Below, in pieces: positions 1 to 5,798 of a DNA stretch of 6,336 nucleotides; the stretch's first letter is position 1, and every line of letters begins with the position of its first letter. This DNA is from Bryobacteraceae bacterium (lineage in GTDB: Bacteria; Acidobacteriota; Terriglobia; Bryobacterales; Bryobacteraceae), in assembly GCA_030044325.1 (NCBI GenBank), contig JASHWA010000259.1, forward strand, positions 1 to 6,336. Direction: 5' to 3'. The position numbers and the translations under genes are program-made. The notes beneath the pieces were generated by a model, which was not told the origin of the DNA, searched no databases, and saw only the letters and a program-made list of their open reading frames with translations.

Positions 1-113
1 CGAGCTTCCCGCGGATAGCGGCGCGCTGAAACGAATTCGAATCGAAACCGCAAAATCGCAGTGAGCTGTCGTAAATCGACGACCAACCACTCACCGCCGT
101 CCGCCAACGAAAA

Positions 114-425
114 TTACCAGCGCTGCCCGCGCGAATTGCCGCCGCGGCCCCGTCCGCCGAAACCTCCGCCGCTGCCCTGCGGCTTCGGACGAGCTTCATT
201 TACGTTCATCGCGCGGCCGTTCAACTGCTGCCCGTTCAGTTGCGCAATGGCGTTCTCCGCCTCGCGCCGGTCCGTCATTTCAACGAACGCGAACCCCCGC
301 GGCTGCCCCGTGTCGCGATCCGTAATGATGCTCACGCGCTCCACGGCGCCGAATTGCGAAAATGCCTGCATCAATTCTTCCTGCGTGGTCTGGTAATTCA
401 AGTTTCCGACAAAGATGTTGGTCAT
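114..425 (-). CDS. Glycine-rich RRM RNA-binding protein
   Basis: A 103-aa single-RRM protein, likely binding single-stranded RNA in the cytoplasm. The RRM spans about residues 2-80. RNP2 is IFVGNL (4-9) and RNP1 is RGFAFVEM (43-50), with the aromatic residues F5, F45 and F47 that stack on RNA bases in this family. The tail (84-103) is rich in Gly and Arg with RG/RGG-like steps, as in the small Rbp proteins of cyanobacteria and other bacteria, some of which are cold-induced. The ATG at 425 is preceded by GAGGAG about 9 bases upstream, which supports this start. The gene is monocistronic as far as visible. Upstream is a 293-bp gap holding a palindromic repeat pair. Family assignment is firm; the physiological role is unknown. 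Confidence 0.95.
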   Translation of the reverse strand: MTNIFVGNLNYQTTQEELMQAFSQFGAVERVSIITDRDTGQPRGFAFVEMTDRREAENAIAQLNGQQLNGRAMNVNEARPKPQGSGGGFGGRGRGGNSRGQRW

Positions 426-502
426 ATGGGACTTAACTCCTCAAAGTGAGATTGTCTTTGTCAGACATCGTTTGAATTGAACCTTGAATTGCGTAGGCTA
501 AC

Positions 503-614
503 GAGTGTGTGTGAAAAAGGGGACAGACTTCTCTGTCCCCACTGGCAAATCGTCGCTTTTGCGGCGTACGGTCCGAGTGGACAGAGCGGTCTGTCCCCTT
601 TTTCACACACACTC
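503..614. repeat. 112-bp inverted-repeat (REP-pair-like) element
   Basis: The ends are a perfect 26-base inverted repeat (503-528 against 589-614) that starts GAGTGTGTGTGAAAAAGGGG. After a two-base mismatch the match continues for 8 more bases (531-538 against 579-586). Each arm also folds on itself: 519-540 gives a 9-bp stem (GGGGACAGA/TCTGTCCCC) with a 4-base loop, and 579-596 gives a 7-bp stem (GGACAGA/TCTGTCC). Two head-to-head hairpins around a 40-base spacer is the layout of a REP pair (BIME) or small MITE. The GGGGAC/GTCCCC core is shared with the elements at 1167-1246, 2068-2142 and 4594-4918, but the outer flanks differ. It lies in the gap between the RRM gene and the PspC gene. No transposase is visible. 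Several open frames run through it and look like repeat translation, not genes. Confidence 0.85.
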
Positions 615-718
615 CAACAGGCACGGAAACTTTCGGGGTGCGGCCGGAGGGCATTCGCGGATCAGACGGAGGCGGCAAAGACACTACGAGTGTACCATGA
701 ATTCCAGCCGAATTCCCC

Positions 719-1054
719 TTACGCGTGTCCTGTAGCCGTTTCAGAAGGCACCGGTTCGGAAAGCCGCAATGCATCGTTGGGCATCACGCACCATGCGATG
801 CAATATCCGATCAGCCCCACTCCCGGAGGCCAGACCGCCAGGATTACGGCGATAATCCGCACCAGCGTAACGTCGATTCCCAGGTAGCGCGCGAATCCCG
901 CGCACACCCCCGCAATCTTGCGATCCTCGCGCGGACGGCTCAGCTTGGGGTACGCAACCGGCGCCGAATACGCGTTTCGCGCCGTCGCCGTCCCGCATTC
1001 CGAACAGAATTTCGCCGCTTCGTTCAGTTGTACACCGCATTTTGTGCAGTACAT
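719..1054 (-). CDS. Zinc-ribbon and PspC-domain membrane protein
   Basis: A 111-aa protein joining two domains. Residues 1-21 form a zinc ribbon with two CxxC knuckles (C3, C6, C17, C20). Residues about 39-95 form a PspC domain, recognisable from RKIAGVCAGFARYLGID followed by a hydrophobic segment (about 64-91) ending in MPND. PspC domains are inner-membrane proteins; in enterobacteria PspC takes part in the phage-shock envelope-stress response. The zinc-ribbon/PspC combination occurs in other bacteria and may place the ribbon in the cytoplasm. The ATG at 1054 is preceded by GAGGG 4-5 bases upstream. No pspA or pspB lies next to it. The hydrophobic stretch contains WPPGVG, which could be a turn between two short membrane passes. 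Domain calls are strong; involvement in stress sensing is inferred from the family. Confidence 0.93.
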   Translation of the reverse strand: MYCTKCGVQLNEAAKFCSECGTATARNAYSAPVAYPKLSRPREDRKIAGVCAGFARYLGIDVTLVRIIAVILAVWPPGVGLIGYCIAWCVMPNDALRLSEPVPSETATGHA

Positions 1055-1166
1055 TTTGCCCTCAATTTAAGGATACGCAAGCGCCCGCCCCCAGGTTCCC
1101 CGCCGCCAGGATGCCGTTTACCGTAACTCCCCGCGGCTCCCACCAATCGTAGAGCGTGCCGAACCT

Positions 1167-1246
1167 GCGGAAAAAGGGGACTGTCCCCTCGCGTTCGACA
1201 ACCTCTCAAACGTCAACACCGGCAGCGGACTGTCCCCTTTTTCCGC
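1167..1246. repeat. Palindromic element upstream of lgt
   Basis: An inverted repeat with perfect 15-base arms (GCGGAAAAAGGGGAC at 1167-1181, its complement at 1232-1246). After one mismatch the arms continue for 4 more bases. The left arm contains the odd palindrome GGGGACTGTCCCC. This is a diverged single copy of the 92-bp unit in the 4594-4918 array: the spacer keeps a recognisable end (ACACCGGCAGCGG here, ACACCGCCAGCGG there) and the flank CCGCCCGTCC is the same. It ends 35 bp before the lgt start, so the lgt promoter must lie inside it, upstream of it, or in that short gap. Confidence 0.85.
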
Positions 1247-1281
1247 CCGTCCCGAAGCCCTTCTGTTATTCTGAAACTGAA

Positions 1282-2064
1282 GTGTTTCCCAAGCTATTTC
1301 AAATCGGCAGCTTTTATCTGCCCACCTACGGCGTCCTGGTCGCTCTGGGATTTCTGGTCGGATTGACCATCACTGTGCGCCTCGCGCGCCGCGCCGGATT
1401 CAACGGCGAGCTGGTCACCAATCTAGCCGTGTATTGCGCGCTCGCCGGTCTCCTCGGCGCCAAGCTCCTCATGCTGGCCTTCGACTGGAACACGCCGGAC
1501 CGGCCGGCCATCTTTTCTCTCGCCACGCTGCAAGCCGCCGGAGTGTGGCAGGGAGGCCTGGTGCTCGCCTTTGTCACCGCTTTCCTTTATATGCGCCATG
1601 TGAAGCTCCCGGTCTTGGGTACGCTCGATGCCTTCGCGCCCGGAATCGCCATCGGCCACGCCATCGGCCGCATCGGCTGCTTCTGCGCGGGTTGCTGCTG
1701 GGGTACCGAGTGCAAATTGCCGTGGGCCGTCACCTTCAAAAATCCCGACGCTTTCGCGCTCACCGGCGTTCCCCTCGACGTCCCGCTCCACCCCTCCCAG
1801 CTTTACGAAATGACCACCGAGTTCGCGCTCTTTGCGTTCCTCTACTGGCGCTTCGGAAAGGCCCACGCGCCCGGCCGGATCATGGGAATGTATCTCGTGC
1901 TCAGCTCCATCGCCCGCTTCCTCATCGAATTCACGCGCTATCACGAGCAGGGATTGCACTTCGGCCTCTCGCTCACCCAGTGGATCGCCATCGCCGTCGC
2001 GCTCGCCGGAGCCATGCTGTGGGCCGGAATGCCCAAACCTCTCGGCCGCCCCGCAACCGCCTAG
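1282..2064 (+). CDS. lgt: Prolipoprotein diacylglyceryl transferase (Lgt)
   Basis: A 260-aa polytopic inner-membrane enzyme that transfers diacylglycerol from phosphatidylglycerol to the lipobox cysteine of prelipoproteins, the first step of lipoprotein maturation. The length is normal for the family. Several hydrophobic segments are visible (about 13-33, 46-67, 87-103, 179-190, 202-217, 232-250). Family hallmarks are the N-terminal FYLPTYG (11-17), the signature loop GRIGCFCAGCCWG (129-141), HPSQLYE (170-176) and RFLIEFTR (212-219). I place the start at GTG 1282 (product MFPKLFQIGS...), where family similarity begins. An in-frame ATG at 1156 would add 42 residues, but these are translated from the palindromic element at 1167-1246. 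No strong Shine-Dalgarno sequence precedes the GTG. The signature carries Cys where E. coli Lgt has the Asn and Glu of GRIGNF..GE; this variant seems to occur in other phyla. The TAG stop is followed three bases later by another repeat copy. Confidence 0.93.
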   Translation: MFPKLFQIGSFYLPTYGVLVALGFLVGLTITVRLARRAGFNGELVTNLAVYCALAGLLGAKLLMLAFDWNTPDRPAIFSLATLQAAGVWQGGLVLAFVTAFLYMRHVKLPVLGTLDAFAPGIAIGHAIGRIGCFCAGCCWGTECKLPWAVTFKNPDAFALTGVPLDVPLHPSQLYEMTTEFALFAFLYWRFGKAHAPGRIMGMYLVLSSIARFLIEFTRYHEQGLHFGLSLTQWIAIAVALAGAMLWAGMPKPLGRPATA

Positions 2065-2067
2065 GAG

Positions 2068-2142
2068 CAATCCGCGGAAGAAGGGGACTGTCCCCTAACA
2101 CCGACGAACTCGCAACCGTCCACACCGTACTTCCGCCCGTCC
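2068..2142. repeat. Truncated palindromic element after lgt
   Basis: A 75-bp copy of the 92-bp unit found at 4634-4918. The left arm (CCGCGGAAGAAGGGGACTG at 2072-2090) and most of the spacer (GACGAACTCGCAACCGTCCA) are present, as is the right flank CTTCCGCCCGTCC. About 18 bases containing the right GGACTGTCCCC palindrome are missing, replaced by TA. It begins three bases after the lgt stop. GGGGACTGTCCCC could form a hairpin in the lgt transcript, but no T-run follows, so it is not a typical intrinsic terminator. Confidence 0.82.
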
Positions 2143-2197
2143 GGAACGCGGACACGCCGCCGCTTCCGCCCATCGCGCAGCGACACACGACGCCAAC

Positions 2198-2362
2198 CTA
2201 AACCCTCCTGGTAAGACCTGCGACCAGCGAGATTACGAATAAAATCAGGAATAGGAAAAACAGGATCTTCGCCACCCCCGCGGCAGCCACCGCAATCCCT
2301 CCAAACCCGAACACCGCGGCGATAATGGCGATGATGAAAAAAATCAGAGCCCAATTCAGCAT
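2198..2362 (-). CDS. DUF1328 (UPF0391) small membrane protein
   Basis: A 54-aa protein, MLNWALIFFIIAIIAAVFGF followed by a GGIAVAAAGVAKILFF segment and a hydrophobic second half ending GLTRRV. This matches the DUF1328/UPF0391 family (YtjA-like), which is about 50-60 aa long. It has two membrane segments (about 4-20 and 30-48) joined by a Gly/Ala-rich stretch. The function of the family is not established. The ATG at 2362 gives the exact conserved N-terminus (MLxWAL). A modest Shine-Dalgarno (AGTGAG) lies about 8 bases upstream. It is convergent with lgt, 133 bp apart. It has its own candidate sigma-54 promoter at 2425-2440, giving a leader of about 52 bases, so it need not be co-transcribed with the ytxH-like gene upstream. 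Its size makes it easy for gene finders to miss. Confidence 0.93.
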   Translation of the reverse strand: MLNWALIFFIIAIIAAVFGFGGIAVAAAGVAKILFFLFLILFVISLVAGLTRRV

Positions 2363-2424
2363 GTTGGATCTCACTTTCTAACAGCCGCGTGCGAATCCTG
2401 TTGCCGCGGCCTGCCCCGGTTCGC

Positions 2425-2440
2425 TGCAACTCGGTCGCCA
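2425..2440 (-). promoter_or_regulatory. Candidate sigma-54 promoter of the DUF1328 gene
   Basis: The minus strand reads TGGCGACCGAGTTGCA. It has the -24 TGGC and -12 TTGCA boxes with the invariant GG-N10-GC spacing of the sigma-54 consensus (TGGCACG-N4-TTGCW). Predicted transcription would start near 2414, about 52 bases before the ATG at 2362. The gene for a sigma-54 activator is less than 500 bp away, and two dyads lie 80-135 bp upstream of the predicted start, a normal distance for activator sites. The match is seen directly; function is inferred. Confidence 0.55.
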
Positions 2441-2482
2441 CCCCCTGAATCGTCGCCGGTGCCGCCGGTCCCGCCTTTTCCT

Positions 2483-2508
2483 TTGGAAAAAAATACTCGT
2501 GATTCCAA
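2483..2508. promoter_or_regulatory. TTGGAA/TTCCAA dyad, possible activator site
   Basis: Perfect 6-base inverted repeat TTGGAA (2483-2488) and TTCCAA (2503-2508) with a 14-base A/T-rich spacer in an otherwise GC-rich gap. Its centre is about 80 bp upstream of the predicted DUF1328 transcription start. On the minus strand the half-site reads TTGGAATCACG, resembling the GGAAT half-sites at 2538 and 2865. Role inferred from position. Confidence 0.3.
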
Positions 2509-2532
2509 GTTTTTCACGCGCCTTTGCAGCGA

Positions 2533-2558
2533 AAAACGGAATATAACGTTATTGTTCC
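2533..2558. promoter_or_regulatory. GGAA...TTCC dyad with AACGTT core
   Basis: GGAA (2538-2541) and TTCC (2555-2558) flank the perfect 10-base palindrome ATAACGTTAT (2543-2552). The centre is about 134 bp upstream of the predicted DUF1328 transcription start. It opens with AAAACGGAAT (2533-2542), a 10-mer found again at 2860-2869 before the activator gene. It could be an upstream site for a dimeric regulator, most simply the neighbouring sigma-54 activator. Confidence 0.35.
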
Positions 2559-2578
2559 TGCCCGCCGCCGCGCCCGCC

Positions 2579-2806
2579 TCATCCCATGAACCCGCGGATC
2601 GATTTGCTCACCGCCACCCGCCCGCGCCCGAACGTCTCCTCCACGTTGTCGCGCAGCTCGCGGCTCTGCTCGCGCAGGAAGCGCCGTCCCTGCTTGGATT
2701 TCGCAGCAAGCTTGGCCCGCGTCCGCGAACCTTGCTGCGGCGCGTAAAGCAATCCCGCCATCGCCCCCGCCGCAATTCCCGCCATGAAAAACATTGCTCT
2801 ATTCAT
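2579..2806 (-). CDS. YtxH-domain small membrane protein
   Basis: A 75-aa protein with one N-terminal membrane segment (about residues 5-21, FFMAGIAAGAMAGLLYA). It is followed by APQQGSRTR, the APxxGxxTR pattern typical of YtxH-like proteins. A basic, probably helical tail (about 31-72) follows. YtxH proteins are associated with general stress in Firmicutes, and their molecular role is not known. I choose the ATG at 2806: it has GGAGG nine bases upstream, and the family motif follows at the normal distance. An in-frame ATG at 2848 would overlap the candidate sigma-54 promoter at 2832-2848 and add 14 residues without family similarity. The gene is divergent from the sigma-54 response regulator, 91 bp apart, and lies upstream of the DUF1328 gene on the same strand. 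Confidence 0.88.
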   Translation of the reverse strand: MNRAMFFMAGIAAGAMAGLLYAPQQGSRTRAKLAAKSKQGRRFLREQSRELRDNVEETFGRGRVAVSKSIRGFMG

Positions 2807-2815
2807 CCAACCTCG

Positions 2816-2820
2816 CCTCC
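2816..2820 (-). promoter_or_regulatory. Shine-Dalgarno deciding the YtxH start
   Basis: The minus strand reads GGAGG here, nine bases before the ATG at 2806. A second weaker GAGG lies four bases before it. Together with the promoter at 2832-2848 this favours 2806 over the upstream ATG at 2848. Confidence 0.6.
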
Positions 2821-2831
2821 CCGCGAGCCTC

Positions 2832-2848
2832 AGCAATTTCCCCTCCAA
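2832..2848 (-). promoter_or_regulatory. Candidate sigma-54 promoter of the YtxH gene
   Basis: The minus strand reads TTGGAGGGGAAATTGCT. It has -24 TTGG and -12 TTGCT at the GG-N10-GC spacing of the sigma-54 consensus. The predicted start near 2822 would give a leader of about 16 bases containing the GGAGG Shine-Dalgarno, which fits the ATG at 2806 well. It lies in the 91-bp gap shared with the divergent sigma-54 activator gene. The -24 box departs from TGGCAC after the GG. Confidence 0.5.
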
Positions 2849-2859
2849 CGCCCCTCCCC

Positions 2860-2889
2860 AAAACGGAATGCGGATTGCTCGCTAATTCC
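2860..2889. promoter_or_regulatory. GGAAT/ATTCC dyad and possible autoregulatory sigma-54 site
   Basis: GGAATGCG (2865-2872) faces CGCTAATTCC (2880-2889), an imperfect dyad in which one half-site has two extra bases. The 10-mer AAAACGGAAT (2860-2869) is shared with 2533-2542. The plus strand at 2863-2879, ACGGAATGCGGATTGCT, also fits GG-N10-GC with TTGCT, which could be a weak sigma-54 promoter starting near 2890, only 8 bases before the activator's ATG. The two readings overlap: activator site for the YtxH promoter (centre about -55), autoregulatory promoter, or both. Confidence 0.3.
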
Positions 2890-2897
2890 TTCAACGC

Positions 2898-4334
<1,437 letters not shown>

Positions 4335-4396
4335 TTGACCCGCTCGCGCATCTAACCTCGCGTTCGATCGAAATCAGCGCGAATGGAGGTTGCTCA

Positions 4397-4582
4397 ATGG
4401 AAAAAGAGGCCCGCACACACGACCACACCCGGGAAATCGCCGAACTCGCCTATTCTTACTGGGAAAGACGCGGATACCAGGACGGCCACGATGTGGAGGA
4501 CTGGCTTGAAGCCGAGCAGGAAGTCCGCCGGCGTCTCGCCACGCAGGAAGAGGAACGCTACCACACCAGCACCGCCGCGTAG
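4397..4582 (+). CDS. DUF2934 small protein
   Basis: A 61-aa acidic, charged protein matching DUF2934: REIAELAYSYWERRG (12-26) followed by the conserved D-x-E-DWLEAEQE pattern (32-42). There is no signal peptide or membrane segment; it is probably a small cytoplasmic helical protein. The family is common in Acidobacteriota and Proteobacteria and has no established function. The ATG at 4397 has GGAGG seven bases upstream. It lies 62 bp after the sigma-54 activator on the same strand and could be read through from it. Its TAG stop sits at the edge of the palindromic-repeat region; the bases from the stop onward (TAGCGTGCGGCAA) resemble the repeat spacer (TAGCGTCGGCAA), so the last residues or the stop may derive from a repeat insertion. 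Confidence 0.9.
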   Translation: MEKEARTHDHTREIAELAYSYWERRGYQDGHDVEDWLEAEQEVRRRLATQEEERYHTSTAA

Positions 4583-4593
4583 CGTGCGGCAAC

Positions 4594-4628
4594 ACAATCT
4601 GCGGACTTTCCCCTTCTTCCGCCCGTCC
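4594..4628. repeat. Deleted remnant of the 92-bp element
   Basis: 35 bp joining the start of the unit (ACAATC) to its end (GCGGACTTTCCCCTTCTTCC then GCCCGTCC). In a full copy GCGGA occurs near both ends, so the remnant looks like a deletion between these 5-base matches. Similarity may extend left to 4580 (TAGCGTGCGGCAA). Confidence 0.7.
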
Positions 4629-4633
4629 TCAAC

Positions 4634-4725
4634 ACAATCCGCGGAAGAAGCGGACGGTCCCCTTGCGCCGGCGAACTCGCACCCGTCCACACCGCCAGCG
4701 GACTGTCCCCTTCTTCCGCCCGTCC
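4634..4725. repeat. 92-bp palindromic unit 1 (diverged left arm)
   Basis: First full unit of the array. Its left arm reads GAAGAAGCGGACGGTCCCC, where units 2 and 3 read GAAGAAGGGGACTGTCCCC, so the left palindrome is weakened. The spacer also differs (TTGCGCCGGCGAACTCGCAC), making it the oldest-looking full copy. Confidence 0.82.
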
Positions 4726-4727
4726 TC

Positions 4728-4819
4728 ACAATCCGCGGAAGAAGGGGACTGTCCCCTAGCGTCGGCAAACCCGCAACCGTCCACACCGCCAGCGGACTGT
4801 CCCCTTCTTCCGCCCGTCC
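4728..4819. repeat. 92-bp palindromic unit 2
   Basis: Full unit with intact arms. It differs from unit 3 at very few positions (for example CAAACCCGC where unit 3 has CAAACTCGC, and ACCGCCAGC where unit 3 has ACCCCCAGC). The near identity points to recent duplication. Confidence 0.87.
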
Positions 4820-4826
4820 TCAACGC

Positions 4827-4918
4827 ACAATCCGCGGAAGAAGGGGACTGTCCCCTAGCGTCGGCAAACTCGCAACCGTCCACACCCCCAGCGGACTGTC
4901 CCCTTCTTCCGCCCGTCC
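4827..4918. repeat. 92-bp palindromic unit 3
   Basis: Full unit with intact arms, nearly identical to unit 2 and separated from it by seven bases (TCAACGC). Confidence 0.87.
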
Positions 4919-4964
4919 GCGTGCAAAAGCTCCCTCATGCCCCGCGGCGGCCGCAATCGCAGCC

Positions 4965-4993
4965 CCGCGCGTAAGCGCTCCGCGGAGTTTTTT
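4965..4993 (+). terminator. Probable intrinsic terminator
   Basis: CCGCG (4965-4969) pairs with CGCGG (4981-4985) around an 11-base loop, followed by AG and six T residues (4988-4993). It would end plus-strand transcription from the DUF2934 gene and the repeat array before the convergent SYLF gene. The stem is short (5 bp), and an alternative pairing GCGCTC/GAGCGC overlaps it. Confidence 0.4.
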
Positions 4994-5046
4994 GAGCGCC
5001 CTCTTCAATGCGCACTGGCTTCAGCCGGGCGCCATCTCCCGCCGCG

Positions 5047-5742
5047 TTAGTCGCCCGTCTTGTTCACCACTGGTCTGTGTGCGTAACGTTCGAGCTCGCG
5101 ATGCAGACGGACTGCCGCGGCCGGCGTCGCGACCGTCCCGTCCAGGATCGCCTGATGCGTGACGTCCGGTCCGTACATCGCGACATCGTCGTCATGATCG
5201 GTATGCAGCGTCGCGCCCTTGAGATCGACTCCCGCGAACACGCCGCGGGCGCGCGACCAGGAAAGGATCTCGGCGCGCATCAGGACGTCGCTATTCGCCT
5301 GGATATTGCGTCCCACCGGACCCGCCATCCCGGCGACGTCAACGCCCAGCTCCACTTTGTCCTTCAGCAGTGCATGCATACCGTCCTCGTGCATCACGGC
5401 AAATACCACGTCCGTTTCGCCCGCGCCGATCTGCGCGCCGAAGCTGCCGCCTTCGATCTGAATGAATGCCGGAGCGCTCCAGCGATTGGTGTCGTGAATC
5501 CGGCAGCTCACGATCCCTTTGCCATAATCCACGCCCACGATGAAGCCGGCGCGCTTGGCTGCCGGAACGATTCCGATGCATTGCGACTTCTGCAGCAACG
5601 TTTCAGGGATGCCGCCGTCCTTCGCATGTATCATCTCCACCAAGTCCGTGGTCGCGGCGTCGATTCTCTTGACATCATCCGCTCTCCGGTCCGCCGCGAG
5701 TAAAGGCAGCGCCGCTGCCAGACACACTAGTCCGCGTATCAT
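5047..5742 (-). CDS. Secreted SYLF/Ysc84-domain protein
   Basis: A 231-aa protein with an N-terminal signal-like segment (MIRGLVCLAAALPLLAADRR; cleavage plausible near residue 17), so probably exported to the periplasm. The rest is a SYLF domain (Ysc84 type, about 40-205). Recognisable parts are IPETLLQKSQCIGIVP (45-60), the Gly-rich FIVGVDYGKG (67-76), WSAPAFIQIEGGSFGAQIG (88-106) and ARGVFAGVDLKGA (165-177). SYLF domains in eukaryotes bind phosphoinositides; bacterial members are poorly characterised. AAGGAG precedes the ATG at 5742 at normal spacing. It lies 56 bp downstream of an ECF sigma factor on the same strand, with no obvious terminator between, so the two may be one transcript. Domain call is strong; cellular role is unknown. 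Confidence 0.93.
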   Translation of the reverse strand: MIRGLVCLAAALPLLAADRRADDVKRIDAATTDLVEMIHAKDGGIPETLLQKSQCIGIVPAAKRAGFIVGVDYGKGIVSCRIHDTNRWSAPAFIQIEGGSFGAQIGAGETDVVFAVMHEDGMHALLKDKVELGVDVAGMAGPVGRNIQANSDVLMRAEILSWSRARGVFAGVDLKGATLHTDHDDDVAMYGPDVTHQAILDGTVATPAAAVRLHRELERYAHRPVVNKTGD

Positions 5743-5798
5743 TTAAACGTCTCCTTTTTCGAGGCGGTTTTCTCTCTGGCAGCCGTCCTCGATCGGCC

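Larger units (their letters stand above)
4594..4918. repeat. Tandem array of palindromic elements
   Basis: This fills most of the 464-bp gap between the DUF2934 gene and the SYLF gene. It has one 35-bp remnant and three full 92-bp units (4634-4725, 4728-4819, 4827-4918) separated by only 2 and 7 bases. Each unit begins ACAATCCGCGG and ends CTTCTTCCGCCCGTCC. Its near-ends form an inverted repeat (GCGGAAGAAGGGGAC against GTCCCCTTCTTCCGC) that can fold into one long stem or two smaller hairpins. The spacer, about 38 bases, is also conserved (GGCAAACTCGCAACCGTCCA). The dense array suggests recent local amplification. It is not a CRISPR array: repeats are too long and no unique spacers exist. Open frames through it, encoding repeated KKGTVP or EEGDSPL segments, are not credible genes. 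Confidence 0.88.

Noticed and set aside
1..113. Left-edge DNA downstream of the RRM gene
   Set aside because: I looked for a terminator, repeat or gene end and found nothing convincing.
433..887. Open frames across the gap between the RRM and PspC genes
   Set aside because: They run through the inverted repeat or antisense to the PspC gene, and none has a ribosome site with a known domain.
1074..1094. Possible sigma-54 promoter for the PspC gene
   Set aside because: A TTGC with GG ten bases upstream exists on the minus strand, but the GG is part of a G-run without a correctly placed TGG, and W after TTGC is absent.
1423..2070. 215-codon minus-strand frame antisense to lgt
   Set aside because: Low-complexity charged product with no domain; the plus strand encodes a clear Lgt.
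4335..4356. Sigma-70 promoter for the DUF2934 gene (TTGACC / TCTAAC)
   Set aside because: The two boxes are only about 10 bases apart, far short of the 16-18 needed.
4594..4918. CRISPR-like array
   Set aside because: Units are 92 bp, internally palindromic, with 2-7 base gaps and no unique spacers; no cas genes are present.
4937..5050. 37-aa Arg-rich plus-strand ORF (MPRGGRNRSPARKRS...)
   Set aside because: No Shine-Dalgarno, no family recognised, it spans the probable terminator and ends inside the SYLF gene.
4383..5162. Open frames on both strands through the repeat array
   Set aside because: They encode repeated fragments of the palindromic unit in several frames and lack any domain.
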